Position numbers and translations under genes: made by a program. DNA of 31,119 nucleotides from an uncultured Mediterraneibacter sp. (GTDB taxonomy: Bacteria; Bacillota; Clostridia; Lachnospirales; Lachnospiraceae), in NCBI GenBank assembly GCA_934418295.1, contig CAKRWZ010000012.1, positions 1 to 31,119 of the forward strand, written 5' to 3'. Below, one piece after another: positions 7,848 through 16,687 of the stretch; the first letter of the stretch is position 1, and every line of letters begins with the position of its first letter. Under the pieces are notes generated by a model that ran no database searches, had not been told where the DNA came from, and was given only the letters and a program-made list of their open reading frames with translations.

Positions 7848-9011
7848 ATGACAGATACCGAAAATAAAGCCTTAGAAGCTTTAAAAATGCATGAAATGTG
7901 GAACGGCAAACTGGAAACTGCTGCAAAGGCACACGTCAATTCCCGCGAGGACCTGGCCATCGCTTACACTCCCGGTGTCGCCGAACCTTGCAAAGTGATC
8001 GCAAAAGACCCGGAGGCAGCTTACAAATACACCGTTAAAGCAAACACTATCGCGGTCGTTTCCGACGGAAGCGCCGTCCTTGGCCTTGGAAATATCGGCG
8101 CACTGGCTGCTATGCCGGTTATGGAGGGCAAAGCCGTCCTGTTCAAAGAATTCGGCAATGTAAACGCTGTCCCGATCTGTCTGGACACTCAGGACACCGA
8201 AGAGATCATCCGCACCGTTGTCAATATCGCTCCTGCTTTCGGCGGGATCAACCTAGAAGACATTTCCGCTCCCCGCTGCTTTGAAATCGAAGAGCGTCTG
8301 AAAGAGCTTCTGGATATCCCGGTTTTCCACGATGATCAGCACGGTACTGCCATCGTTGTATTGGCCGGCATCATCAACGCGTTAAAAGTGACCGGCAAAA
8401 AGAAAGAAAATTGCCGCGTCGTGATCAACGGAGCCGGAAGTGCCGGAATCGCCATCACGAAACTGCTTGCTACCTATGGTTTTCCGAATCTTGTCATGTG
8501 TGATATCAACGGGATCATCGGAAAGGATTCCAAGAATCTGAACTGGATGCAGCAAAAAATGGCAGAAGCCACCAATCCGGAGCATCTGACCGGCACTTTG
8601 GCCGATGCTTTAAAGGGTGCTGATATTTTCGTCGGTGTTTCCGCACCCGGAATCGTGACAAAAGAAATGGTTGCTTCCATGAACCCGGATTCTATTCTCT
8701 TCGCCATGGCAAATCCGGTGCCGGAGATCATGCCGGATCTCGCCCGGGAGGCAGGCGCCCGCATCATCGGAACCGGACGGAGCGATTTCCCCAACCAGGT
8801 TAACAATGTAGTTGCCTTCCCCGGCATTTTCAAAGGTGCATTGGAAGGCCGCGCCCGTCAGATCACAGAAGAGATGAAACTGGCTGCCGCCAATGCCATC
8901 GCTGACCTGGTACCGGAAGAGGAATTGAACGACCAGAACATTCTCCCGGAAGCCTTTGATCCGCGCGTGGCAGATACCGTCAGCAAAGCGATCAAGGATT
9001 TGATCCCATGA
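7848..9011 (+). CDS. Malic enzyme (malate dehydrogenase, oxaloacetate-decarboxylating)
   Basis: A 387-residue short bacterial malic enzyme that converts malate to pyruvate and CO2 with reduction of NAD(P). Seen: catalytic Tyr in AYTPGVAEPC (Y40), catalytic Lys in MEGKAVLFK (K95), metal-binding FHDDQHGTA (160-168) and the Rossmann loop INGAGSAG (193-200). The short length, with no phosphotransacetylase domain, fits the NAD-linked form common in clostridia; cofactor choice cannot be decided here. GAGGAG precedes the ATG at 7848. The stop overlaps the start of the next gene (ATGA), so the radical SAM protein is coupled to it. It supplies pyruvate in fermentation. Confidence 0.95.
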   Translation: MTDTENKALEALKMHEMWNGKLETAAKAHVNSREDLAIAYTPGVAEPCKVIAKDPEAAYKYTVKANTIAVVSDGSAVLGLGNIGALAAMPVMEGKAVLFKEFGNVNAVPICLDTQDTEEIIRTVVNIAPAFGGINLEDISAPRCFEIEERLKELLDIPVFHDDQHGTAIVVLAGIINALKVTGKKKENCRVVINGAGSAGIAITKLLATYGFPNLVMCDINGIIGKDSKNLNWMQQKMAEATNPEHLTGTLADALKGADIFVGVSAPGIVTKEMVASMNPDSILFAMANPVPEIMPDLAREAGARIIGTGRSDFPNQVNNVVAFPGIFKGALEGRARQITEEMKLAAANAIADLVPEEELNDQNILPEAFDPRVADTVSKAIKDLIP

Positions 9012-9937
9012 AACGCTGGGGCGAAAAACGTTACTTATCCTTAGATTTTTACCTGAAACAATTGTATGGAGAAAAGCTGTACAAGATTACTTTGAACGGC
9101 GGGATGAGCTGTCCGAACCGGGACGGGACCATCGGCACCGGCGGCTGCATTTTCTGCAGTCCCTCCGGCTCCGGTGATTTTGCCGGCTGCGCCGCCCTTT
9201 CCATCACCGATCAGCTTCGTCAAGGGAAGAAAGCGCTTCAGAAAAAACGCCCGGTCCATTCGTTTATCGCTTACTTTCAGGCTTTTACCAACACCTATGC
9301 ACCCGCAGAATATCTTCGGAGCATTTTTCTGGAGGCAATTTCCGATCCGGATGTCAGGCTTCTTTCTATCGCTACCCGGCCGGACTGCCTGGACCCGGAA
9401 ATACTTGAGCTTTTGGCAGAAATCCAAAAAATCAAGCCCGTCTGGATCGAACTGGGACTGCAAAGCGTACACCCGAAAACAGCTGCTTTCATCCGCCGGG
9501 GCTATGAGCTTTCTGTATTTGAAAAATCTGTATCAGATTTGCACCAGCTCGGAATCCCTGTTATTGTACACACGATTTTGTATTTACCAGGGGAATCTAT
9601 CCAAATGATGTATGAAACTGTTGATTATTTGAATCAACTTCCCATCCAGGGCATCAAATTTCAGCTTCTCCACGTCCTGAAAGGCACGGATCTGGCTTCT
9701 TATTATGAGAGCCACCCCTTCCACCTTCCGGATATGGAAGAATACATTCACACCGTCACCGGATGTATTTCCCGTCTCAGACCGGATATCGTCATCCACC
9801 GTCTGACCGGGGACGGCCCGAAAGATCTGTTGATCGCGCCTCTTTGGTCCGGACAGAAACGAACGGTATTAAACAAACTAAATGCCTGCCTGAAGGCGGA
9901 AGACCTGTGGCAGGGAAAGGAGTATCAGCAATCATGA
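9008..9937 (+). CDS. Radical SAM protein, TIGR01212/YhcC family
   Basis: A 309-residue radical SAM protein. The family opening is clear: RWGEKRYLSLDFYLKQLYG, then CPNRDGTIGTGGCIFC with cluster cysteines C35, C47 and C50 (C-x11-C-x2-C, not the classical CX3CX2C spacing). This spacing and the following FSPSG-type segment match YhcC proteins, which belong to the same superfamily as Elp3. The target molecule is not established to my knowledge. ATGA overlaps at both ends (9008-9011 with the malic enzyme, 9934-9937 with the DUF4364 gene) indicate a tight three-gene operon. Confidence 0.88.
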   Translation: MKRWGEKRYLSLDFYLKQLYGEKLYKITLNGGMSCPNRDGTIGTGGCIFCSPSGSGDFAGCAALSITDQLRQGKKALQKKRPVHSFIAYFQAFTNTYAPAEYLRSIFLEAISDPDVRLLSIATRPDCLDPEILELLAEIQKIKPVWIELGLQSVHPKTAAFIRRGYELSVFEKSVSDLHQLGIPVIVHTILYLPGESIQMMYETVDYLNQLPIQGIKFQLLHVLKGTDLASYYESHPFHLPDMEEYIHTVTGCISRLRPDIVIHRLTGDGPKDLLIAPLWSGQKRTVLNKLNACLKAEDLWQGKEYQQS

Positions 9938-10446
9938 CAGATACTATCGCACTTTACAAATTGATCATTTTGTATATGCTGAACAAAGTCGATTTTCCTC
10001 TGACCACCGCCCAGATCTCTGAATTCATCCTGGACAAAGGGTATACTTCCTATTTCAAACTGCAGGAAGTTTTGTCGGAAATGCAGGACGACGGACTGAT
10101 AAAGCCTGAAACCACCTACAACCGTACCCTTTATCATCTGACAGAAAACGGAGCAGAAACCATCCGTTATTTTCATTCCCGTATCCCCGGGGAAATCCGA
10201 AAAGACATCGATGCATTTTTAAAAGAAAAGGAATATGACCTGAAAGAAGAAGTGTCCGTAAGGGCTGACTATTATCTGAATACCCGCCAGGAATATGACG
10301 TGGTATGCCAGATCATAGAAGAAGGCTCCTGCCTGATGGAACTGAAACTGACAGTTCCGACCAAACAGGAGGCCGAAGCGATCACCAAAAACTGGACCAA
10401 ACGAAATCAGGAACTTTACACCTTATTGATGTCGAAGCTTCTCTAA
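9934..10446 (+). CDS. DUF4364 family protein (winged-helix-like)
   Basis: A 170-residue protein starting MTDTIALYKLIILYMLNKVD. The N-terminal third reads like a winged helix: LTTAQISEFILDKGYTSYFKLQEVLSEMQDDGLI, then a wing-like turn and YHLTENGAETIRYF, as in PadR or MarR-like folds. The C-terminal half (about 95-170) is the DUF4364-specific alpha/beta part. Family function is unknown; DNA binding is inferred only. The start is the ATG at 9934, which overlaps the preceding stop (ATGA) and has AAAGGAG 11 bases upstream; reading further upstream runs inside the radical SAM gene. Its 3' end overlaps the convergent rarA gene by 24 bases. Confidence 0.85.
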   Translation: MTDTIALYKLIILYMLNKVDFPLTTAQISEFILDKGYTSYFKLQEVLSEMQDDGLIKPETTYNRTLYHLTENGAETIRYFHSRIPGEIRKDIDAFLKEKEYDLKEEVSVRADYYLNTRQEYDVVCQIIEEGSCLMELKLTVPTKQEAEAITKNWTKRNQELYTLLMSKLL

Positions 10447-11739
10447 ACGTTCTTTCAATTTTTCCTCATATCCGAGACTGCCGGGTTCATAGAATCTGGC
10501 AGTTTTTATTTCGTCCGGAAGATACTGCTGTTTCACATAATGTCCCGGAAAATCATGGGCATACAAATATCCCGTTCCTCTTCCCAGCTGGGCAGAGCCT
10601 CTGTAATGTGCGTCCTGCAAATGCGCCGGCACCGTCGTCTTCTGATGCTTTACGCTGTCCATGGCAGCATAGACTGCGTTGACCGCCGAATTGCTTTTTG
10701 GCGCACACGCCACATAAAGAACTGCCTGGGAAAGGATGATCTGCGCCTCCGGCATCCCGACACGCTCCACCGCCTGGGCCGCAGAGACCGCTACCGTAAG
10801 AGCCATCGGATCTGCATTTCCTACATCCTCCGAAGCACAGATCATGATCCTGCGGGCGATAAACTTGATATCTTCCCCTGCATACAACATTTTGGCAAGA
10901 TAATAGACCGCCGCATCCGGATCCGACCCTCTCATACTCTTGATAAAGGCCGAAATCGTATCGTAATGATTGTCCCCTTTTTTATCGTAATAAACCGTCC
11001 GCTTCTGAATGCATTCTGCCGCCACATCCAGCGTGATGTGGATGATTCCGTCCTCCGATCTTTCTGTGGTCAGAACACCGAGCTCGACGGCATTGATGGC
11101 ACTTCTGGCATCACCGCCGGAAAGATCTGCCAGAAACTCCAGGGCATCTTCCTCGATCTCCGCCTGATAGCTTCCCATACCCCTTTCCTTGTCGTAGACC
11201 GCACGCTTCAAAAGCACCTTAATTTCTTCTGCGGATAAAGGTTTTAACTCAAAAATACTGGATCGAGACAACAACGCTCCGTTTACCTCGAAATACGGAT
11301 TTTCCGTCGTGGCTCCGATCAGGATCACGGTACCGTCCTCCACAAAAGGAAGCAGATAATCCTGCTGCCCTTTATTGAACCGATGGATCTCGTCCACAAA
11401 CAAGATCGTTTTTTTCTGGTACATTCCCAGACGTTCTTTGGCGCCTTTTACCACGTCTTCCATTTCCTTTTTCCCGGCGGAAGTCGCGTTAATCTGGCAA
11501 AACTCCGCGCTGGTGGTATTTGCGATCACCTTTGCCAACGTCGTTTTTCCGGTACCCGGCGGGCCGTAAAAGATCAAAGACCCCAGTTTATCTGCTTTGA
11601 TGGCGCGATAAAGCAATTTATCTTTTCCGATAATATGCTGCTGTCCCACCACTTCATCCAGCGTCCGCGGGCGCAGCCTGGAAGCCAGAGGTGCCTCCTT
11701 TTCCTTTTGCATATTATGGGCATATTCAAACAAATCCAT
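10423..11739 (-). CDS. rarA: Replication-associated recombination protein A (AAA+ ATPase)
   Basis: A 438-residue AAA+ protein of the RarA/MgsA/WRNIP1 family, related to clamp loaders and acting at stalled replication forks. Seen: PLASRLRPRTLDEVVGQQH (17-35), Walker A YGPPGTGKTT (58-67), Walker B LFVDEIHRF (113-121), sensor 1 IGATTENPYFEVN, and the C-terminal tetramerisation region with RRIMICASEDVGNADP. The ATG at 11739 has GGAGG upstream and a strong promoter about 70 bases upstream. Its last 8 codons overlap the convergent DUF4364 gene, and no terminator is visible between them. Confidence 0.96.
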   Translation of the reverse strand: MDLFEYAHNMQKEKEAPLASRLRPRTLDEVVGQQHIIGKDKLLYRAIKADKLGSLIFYGPPGTGKTTLAKVIANTTSAEFCQINATSAGKKEMEDVVKGAKERLGMYQKKTILFVDEIHRFNKGQQDYLLPFVEDGTVILIGATTENPYFEVNGALLSRSSIFELKPLSAEEIKVLLKRAVYDKERGMGSYQAEIEEDALEFLADLSGGDARSAINAVELGVLTTERSEDGIIHITLDVAAECIQKRTVYYDKKGDNHYDTISAFIKSMRGSDPDAAVYYLAKMLYAGEDIKFIARRIMICASEDVGNADPMALTVAVSAAQAVERVGMPEAQIILSQAVLYVACAPKSNSAVNAVYAAMDSVKHQKTTVPAHLQDAHYRGSAQLGRGTGYLYAHDFPGHYVKQQYLPDEIKTARFYEPGSLGYEEKLKERLEKLRHQ

Positions 11740-11808
11740 GTTTCCTCCGTCTGCCGCAAGTTTTCCATATCTTCGGCCTTTTTATCGATCGATGTTCGTT
11801 TCCTTTTG

Positions 11809-11837
11809 ATAATAGCCCCTCAGCCTGCAAAATTCAA
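11809..11837 (-). promoter_or_regulatory. Promoter for rarA
   Basis: Minus strand: -35 TTGAAT (11832-11837), 17-base spacer, -10 TATTAT (11809-11814). Start near 11802, leader about 62 bases. The 174-base gap between the deacetylase and rarA shows nothing else of note. Confidence 0.72.
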
Positions 11838-11913
11838 CCCTGCCTTTTCCTTTTCCGCTCCGGCTTTTTCTTTTCTGCCCGGCACGTGTTTCGCTTCTGC
11901 CTCGATCTGTTTT

Positions 11914-12699
11914 TTACGGCTGGATCAATGCATCGACCGTCACAAACTCATATCCCCTGGCCTGCAGAAGATCAATGATGCGGAATGCCGCTTTTACAGA
12001 ACTCTCATAACAGTCATGCATCAGGATAATATCATCCCGGCCGGATCCTTCCTGCCCTAGTCCTTCTACTGCATGCCGGACGATCTCATCGACATTTCCT
12101 GTCGTCCAGTCCAGGGTATCCACCGACCACAACACCGGAATCATGGGGATTTTCCGGTCCAGTTCTTTCTGCCAGGCCCCGAAAGGCGGCCGCATGTACT
12201 CCAAGTCCTCTCCGGTAATGCTTTTCACCAGATCACTGGTGGCTTTTAATTCCTGATATGCTTCCTCCTCCGACAGGCTGGTGAGTTCTCTGTGATGATA
12301 CGTATGATTTCCCAGCACATGGCCTTCCTTTCGCATCCGTTTGACCAATTCCCTGTTCTCTCCCTCCTCTACATTACTCCCGATGAGAAAAAAAGTCGCC
12401 TTTATGCCCCGTTCTTTCAGACCATTCAGCAGCATCGGCGTATAAACTGCATTCGGTCCGTCATCAAAGGTAAGCGCCACCCGTCGGGTCTGACTTTCTT
12501 CTGTCTCGTCCTTTCTATACAACGCGGCACTTTCTTCCGTCCCGTCATTTTCATAGGGCACAGCACTTTTTTCTGCTCCATCCTCCATATCTGCGATCTC
12601 CGCTCGATCATAAGGATAAAACAGCAACAGTAATACAAACGCAAACAGCATACTCATAAAACTTCGCATTTTTTCATTTTTTATTTCCATCCGCCCCAT
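11914..12699 (-). CDS. Polysaccharide deacetylase (NodB domain), membrane-anchored or secreted
   Basis: A 261-residue carbohydrate esterase family 4 protein. A hydrophobic segment (about 14-28, FMSMLFAFVLLLLFYPY) acts as signal peptide or anchor. A charged linker with two copies of a TEES-containing motif (54-70) leads to the NodB domain. Motif 1 TFDDGPN (77-83) gives the catalytic base D79 and metal ligand D80; motif 2 HTYHH gives metal ligands H132 and H136. RPPFGAW, DTLDWTTGN and the histidine in ILMHDCY follow as motifs 3-5. It probably removes acetyl groups from peptidoglycan or another surface glycan outside the cell. The ATG at 12699 has only a modest ribosome site, so an ATG three codons later (12690) is possible. 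Confidence 0.9.
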   Translation of the reverse strand: MGRMEIKNEKMRSFMSMLFAFVLLLLFYPYDRAEIADMEDGAEKSAVPYENDGTEESAALYRKDETEESQTRRVALTFDDGPNAVYTPMLLNGLKERGIKATFFLIGSNVEEGENRELVKRMRKEGHVLGNHTYHHRELTSLSEEEAYQELKATSDLVKSITGEDLEYMRPPFGAWQKELDRKIPMIPVLWSVDTLDWTTGNVDEIVRHAVEGLGQEGSGRDDIILMHDCYESSVKAAFRIIDLLQARGYEFVTVDALIQP

Positions 12700-12727
12700 T
12701 CATCTCTTCTTTCTAAAAATATATGCA

Positions 12728-12756
12728 TTGCAGAGTTTCTATAGAGATGTTATCAT
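12728..12756 (+). promoter_or_regulatory. Promoter for the MATE transporter
   Basis: -35 TTGCAG (12728-12733), 17-base spacer, -10 TATCAT (12751-12756). Start near 12763, only about two bases before the AGGAGG ribosome site at 12765-12770, so the leader would be very short. Confidence 0.6.
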
Positions 12757-12778
12757 AGTGCCTTAGGAGGATTTCGAT

Positions 12779-14131
12779 ATGACAAAAGAAAATAAAATGG
12801 GAACTATGCCCGTTCCAAAACTACTGATCACTATGTCTCTGCCCATGATCATTTCTATGCTTGTACAAGCCTTATATAACATCGTGGACAGTATTTTTGT
12901 GGCAAAATTAAGCGAGGACGCATTGACCGCCGTATCTCTTGCTTTTCCGATCCAAAATCTGATGATCGCCATAGGCGTCGGTACCGGTGTCGGCATCAAT
13001 GCCCTCCTTTCCCGCAGCCTGGGCGAAAAAAAGTTTGAACAGGCCAACCTTGCGGCGGAAAACGGCGTTTTTCTTGCAATCATCAGCTTTTTGCTCACCG
13101 CTCTTGTCGGGATCTTTGGCTCCCGGTTGTTTTTCGTTGCGCAGACGTCGCAGAAAACGATCGTCCAGTATGGGATCCAATATATGGAAGTCATCACCAT
13201 CTGCTCCATCGGCGTTTACATACAGATTACCATGGAACGACTTCTCCAGGCGACCGGCAAAACTTTTTACACTATGATCACCCAGGGAACCGGCGCCATT
13301 ATCAATATCATCCTGGATCCGATCCTGATCTTCGGATTGTTCGGCTTTCCGCGGCTGGAGGTGGCAGGAGCCGCCATCGCGACCGTGATCGGACAGATCG
13401 TCGGCGCTGCTTTGAGCACCTTTTTCAACATCCGCGTCAACAAAGAGATCCGTATCAACATGAAGAAATTCCGGCCAAACAAACAGATCATCGGCGAAAT
13501 CTATCGAGTCGGCATTCCTTCCATCATCATGCAGTCCATCGGCTCTGTCATGGTATTTGGCTTTAACAAAATCCTTTTGGTCTTCAATACGACGGCTGCT
13601 GCTGTATTCGGTGTCTATTTTAAGCTGCAGAGTTTTATTTTCATGCCGATCTTCGGGATCAACAATGGTATGGTTCCGATCATCGCATACAATTATGGTG
13701 CACGGAACCGCAAGCGGATCATGGATACCATCCGTCTGGCGACTCTGATCTCCATCGGAATCATGATCCTCGGCGTTTTGCTGTTCCAATTTTTCCCCAA
13801 AACTTTACTGGGCTTTTTTGATGCTTCCGATCACATGATCTCCATCGGGATCCCGGCCCTTCGGATCATCAGCATCCATTTTGTGCTGGCCGGCTACAGC
13901 ATCATCATCAGTTCCACCTTCCAGGCTTTGGGAAACGGTGTCTACAGCCTTATCGTTTCGGTTGCCCGACAGCTGGTCGTCCTGCTTCCATGTGCCTGGA
14001 TCCTGGCAGAATGTTTCGGCTTAAATGCCGTGTGGTTTTCCTTTCCTGCTGCAGAACTTATATCTGTTCTGCTCTGTACGCTGCTCTTCCGACGGATCGA
14101 CCGCCTGAAGCTGGCACCATTGGAAAACTGA
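12779..14131 (+). CDS. MATE family efflux transporter
   Basis: A 450-residue polytopic membrane protein with about 12 hydrophobic helices in two similar halves. The opening MGTMPVPKLLITMSLPMIISMLVQALYNIVDSIFV and the LSEDALTAVSLAFPIQNLMIAIGVGTGVGINALLSR region are typical of MATE proteins, here split by short charged residues. Members export cationic drugs or metabolites in exchange for Na+ or H+; the substrate cannot be told. AGGAGG lies 8 bases before the ATG. It stands alone between its own promoter and a strong two-way terminator, divergent from the deacetylase gene. Confidence 0.94.
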   Translation: MTKENKMGTMPVPKLLITMSLPMIISMLVQALYNIVDSIFVAKLSEDALTAVSLAFPIQNLMIAIGVGTGVGINALLSRSLGEKKFEQANLAAENGVFLAIISFLLTALVGIFGSRLFFVAQTSQKTIVQYGIQYMEVITICSIGVYIQITMERLLQATGKTFYTMITQGTGAIINIILDPILIFGLFGFPRLEVAGAAIATVIGQIVGAALSTFFNIRVNKEIRINMKKFRPNKQIIGEIYRVGIPSIIMQSIGSVMVFGFNKILLVFNTTAAAVFGVYFKLQSFIFMPIFGINNGMVPIIAYNYGARNRKRIMDTIRLATLISIGIMILGVLLFQFFPKTLLGFFDASDHMISIGIPALRIISIHFVLAGYSIIISSTFQALGNGVYSLIVSVARQLVVLLPCAWILAECFGLNAVWFSFPAAELISVLLCTLLFRRIDRLKLAPLEN

Positions 14132-14142
14132 TCCAGCATGCC

Positions 14143-14195
14143 AAAGCGGGCAGCGCAGCTTCGGGAATCCCCGTACACTGCGTTGCCCGCTTTTT
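14143..14195. terminator. Bidirectional terminator between the MATE and flavin reductase genes
   Basis: AAAGCGGGCAGCGCAG pairs with CTGCGTTGCCCGCTTT, with one G-T pair, followed by more T on the plus strand and T-rich on the minus strand. The loop contains a small inner hairpin (CGGG/CCCG). It serves both convergent genes. Confidence 0.85.
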
Positions 14196-14229
14196 GCATG
14201 GTTTCTTTTACGTTTCTGTTATTGCTCTC

Positions 14230-14835
14230 TTAGTTTCTCTTCGCTTTGTTTCTCCTGGATCCTGCTTTTTTCTTTTTGCGTACACTGTAACCAAAGCTTC
14301 CCAGTGTCTCGCCCAGAGACAAATACGCTCCGTGAGAATACGCCAGCAGATCTGCATCGTTCAGATGAAAGGTCCCGTTGGAATCCAGATAAGCTTCACT
14401 CACCTGCACCGCCTGTATCTCTGCCAAAAACATATGATGGGATCCCAGTTCCTTGACCTCTGTCACTTTACACTCGATGTTGACCGGTGCTTCTTCCACG
14501 ACGGGCGCATACCGGAGCTTGGAGGCTGTCCCGGGAGTCAGATGGGTTTCCTTCCATTTGTCCACATCCCGGCCGGAACGCACCCCGCAATAGTCGGTGG
14601 CTCTTGCCATAGAAACTGTCGTCAGATTTACCACAAACTCCCCGGTTTCGCGGATCATATGATAAGAAAAACGCTCCGGACGCACAGAAATATACAACAT
14701 GGGCGGATTGGTACACACCGTTCCTGTCCATGCCACCGTCAGCAGATTCTTTTTTCCCTTCTGATCGCCGGCACTGACCAATACTGCCGGCAACGGATAG
14801 AGCATATTGCCGGGTTTCCAGACTTGCTTTTTCAT
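14230..14835 (-). CDS. Flavin reductase family protein (FMN-binding split barrel)
   Basis: A 201-residue protein with the flavin reductase-like split-barrel fold: MLYPLPAVLVSAGD, LTVAWTGTVCTNPPMLYISVRPERFSY as separate strands, then the FVVNLTT core. Family members bind FMN and pass electrons from NAD(P)H or serve as flavin-dependent oxidoreductases in the cytoplasm. The C-terminus ends in a strongly basic tail (SVRKKKKAGSRRNKAKRN), longer than usual, of unknown purpose. It lies 36 bases after the diphosphatase gene with no promoter or terminator between, so the two are probably cotranscribed. Confidence 0.88.
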   Translation of the reverse strand: MKKQVWKPGNMLYPLPAVLVSAGDQKGKKNLLTVAWTGTVCTNPPMLYISVRPERFSYHMIRETGEFVVNLTTVSMARATDYCGVRSGRDVDKWKETHLTPGTASKLRYAPVVEEAPVNIECKVTEVKELGSHHMFLAEIQAVQVSEAYLDSNGTFHLNDADLLAYSHGAYLSLGETLGSFGYSVRKKKKAGSRRNKAKRN

Positions 14836-14871
14836 ATTCCTGCCCCCTGTTTCTTTCTCTGTCGCTTTCTT

Positions 14872-16584
14872 TTATGCCTGCTGCAGCACGCTGACGATGG
14901 ACGGGATCAGCTGTTTCTTTCTGGAAACAACTCCTTTCAGAATTACTTTCTCTTCCTTTTCGCTCTGATGGAACGCCGTCAACGCTTTCTCTTTTGCTCC
15001 GTCGCCGCAGCACAAAAGCTCTGTAGTCTCTGTAATGATATTGGTCAGCATGATAAAGATCATGTCCAGGCCATGCTCTGTTCTGGCGGTATCCAGATAA
15101 GAAGAAATCTTTTCTTTGATCTCTTCCTGCTCCTTTTCGGTAAGGAAGGTCACCTGTCCTACACCAAAGGAAGCGCCGCCGGCCGTAAACTGTTTGAAAT
15201 CCATAAAACAGATTTCTTCTGCCGTCTTGCCTTTCAGATTGCTTCCCTCTACAAACATCTTCTGTGCAAATTCTTCCACATCAATGTCCGCAATCTCTGC
15301 CAGCTCTCTTGCCACCTTTTCATCCAGAGAAGTGCAAGTCGGTGAACGGAACATCAGGGTATCAGACAGAATCGCTGCACAGAGGATCCCTGCGATGGAA
15401 GGCGTAACTTCCACTCCGTTCTCCTGATACATCTGATAAACGATCGTCGCCGTACATCCCAGAGGCTGATTTCGGAAATAAACCGGCCCGATGGTTTCGA
15501 TATCTCCCAGCTTATGGTGGTCGATGATCTCCAGGATCTCTGCCTCTTCGATTCCGTCTACCGCTTGTCCTTTTTCATTGTGATCCACCAGGATCACCTG
15601 CTTTTTGTTGACATTAAGAAGACGTCTTCTGGAGATAAATCCCAGGAAATTTCCTTCTTTGTCTACCACCGGGAAGTTGCCGTGCTTATATTGGGTCATC
15701 ACCTCTTTGACCTCTTCCACGTAATCCCACATATTAAAGGTGATCAGATCCTTTTTCGTCATAAAATATCTGACCGGGATACTCTGGTTGATCAGACGCG
15801 CTACCGTAAAGGTATCGTAAGGCGATGTGATCAATACGATTTCTTTTTCTTTTGCTTCTTTTATAATTTCTGAAGTGATCTCTGTCTCCTGGGTGATCTG
15901 ACAAACGACCATACAGCCTACATTCAGATCCAGGGCACATTGCTGTGCTTCCTTTCTTCTTCCTACGATCACCAAATCATTCTCATTGATAAAATCACGC
16001 ATAACTGCCGGTGAGGACGCTCCTACGCTGATCTTTCCGTCCAGCAGATAGGAATGGCTGTTTCCCAGCAGCACCTTTCCCCCGATGGTCTCTGCGATGT
16101 TTCTGTACTGCGTTCTGGCTGCAGACAGTACCTTACTGTCATATACATCCATATAAGAAGTCGTGATATCGCTCATGGTGATCAGACCTTCCAGCTTTTC
16201 GTCTCTCGTGATCGGCAAGGTTTTGATCTTTTCTTCCTTCATCAGAGCCCATGCCTCTTTGATCGAGGTACTTCCTTTGATGCCTCTCACCTGATGAAGC
16301 TCCAGATTTTTAACCTGCTGACGGAGATTCGGAAGGAGCTTTGGCACCTTCACGCCAAAATAATCCAGGACGAATGTGGTCTCTCCGTTCATCTGGCCGG
16401 CTCTGCGTGCTTTATACCGATTGCAGTGCTCTCCTTCCAGACAATTTTTTAAATTTGCATAGGCGATCGCCGAACACACGGAATCTGTATCCGGGTTCTG
16501 ATGCCCTATCACATACACCTTGTGCTGATCTTCCATCGCTTTTTCCATGGCTTTGGACATTGCTTTCCCCATGGTTTTGGACAT
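14872..16584 (-). CDS. Mn-dependent inorganic diphosphatase with CBS and DRTGG domains
   Basis: A 570-residue family II (DHH/DHHA2) inorganic pyrophosphatase. Order: DHH motif GHQNPDTDS (27-35), a first CBS motif (about 95-150), a DRTGG domain (about 160-265), a second CBS motif (about 270-325), then LVDHNE (332-337), the signature DHH (355-357) and the DHHA2 domain. Family knowledge: CBS forms are inhibited by AMP or ADP, and those with DRTGG are activated by diadenosine polyphosphates. It hydrolyses the pyrophosphate released by biosynthesis. The start is placed at the ATG at 16584, with AAAGGAG upstream. The first 17 residues are a four-fold repeat, each unit beginning with ATG, so alternative starts exist. 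Confidence 0.93.
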   Translation of the reverse strand: MSKTMGKAMSKAMEKAMEDQHKVYVIGHQNPDTDSVCSAIAYANLKNCLEGEHCNRYKARRAGQMNGETTFVLDYFGVKVPKLLPNLRQQVKNLELHQVRGIKGSTSIKEAWALMKEEKIKTLPITRDEKLEGLITMSDITTSYMDVYDSKVLSAARTQYRNIAETIGGKVLLGNSHSYLLDGKISVGASSPAVMRDFINENDLVIVGRRKEAQQCALDLNVGCMVVCQITQETEITSEIIKEAKEKEIVLITSPYDTFTVARLINQSIPVRYFMTKKDLITFNMWDYVEEVKEVMTQYKHGNFPVVDKEGNFLGFISRRRLLNVNKKQVILVDHNEKGQAVDGIEEAEILEIIDHHKLGDIETIGPVYFRNQPLGCTATIVYQMYQENGVEVTPSIAGILCAAILSDTLMFRSPTCTSLDEKVARELAEIADIDVEEFAQKMFVEGSNLKGKTAEEICFMDFKQFTAGGASFGVGQVTFLTEKEQEEIKEKISSYLDTARTEHGLDMIFIMLTNIITETTELLCCGDGAKEKALTAFHQSEKEEKVILKGVVSRKKQLIPSIVSVLQQA

Positions 16585-16639
16585 ATTATTTCTCTCCTTT
16601 AAATAAAAATGAATGCTGTGTTTCCTGTTCCAGTAATAA

Positions 16640-16668
16640 AGCATGACATTTTTCCCCCGAATAGTCAA
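16640..16668 (-). promoter_or_regulatory. Promoter for the diphosphatase - flavin reductase operon
   Basis: Minus strand: -35 TTGACT (16663-16668), 17-base spacer, -10 CATGCT (16640-16645) with a TGT extension. The -10 is weak but the extension and spacing are good. Start near 16633. Confidence 0.5.
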
Positions 16669-16687
16669 CGGATATTTGAAAGTTTAG

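Noticed and set aside
14191..14204. TTTTTGCATGG after the MATE terminator, like the start of the repeat at 17552
   Set aside because: The match ends after GCATGG; the GACGAGTC and ACCTTGACGACCGCT blocks are absent.
13990..15345. Plus-strand reading frame of 451 codons covering the end of the MATE gene, the terminator, the flavin reductase and part of the diphosphatase
   Set aside because: It crosses a strong terminator and three real genes and has no ribosome site or family resemblance.
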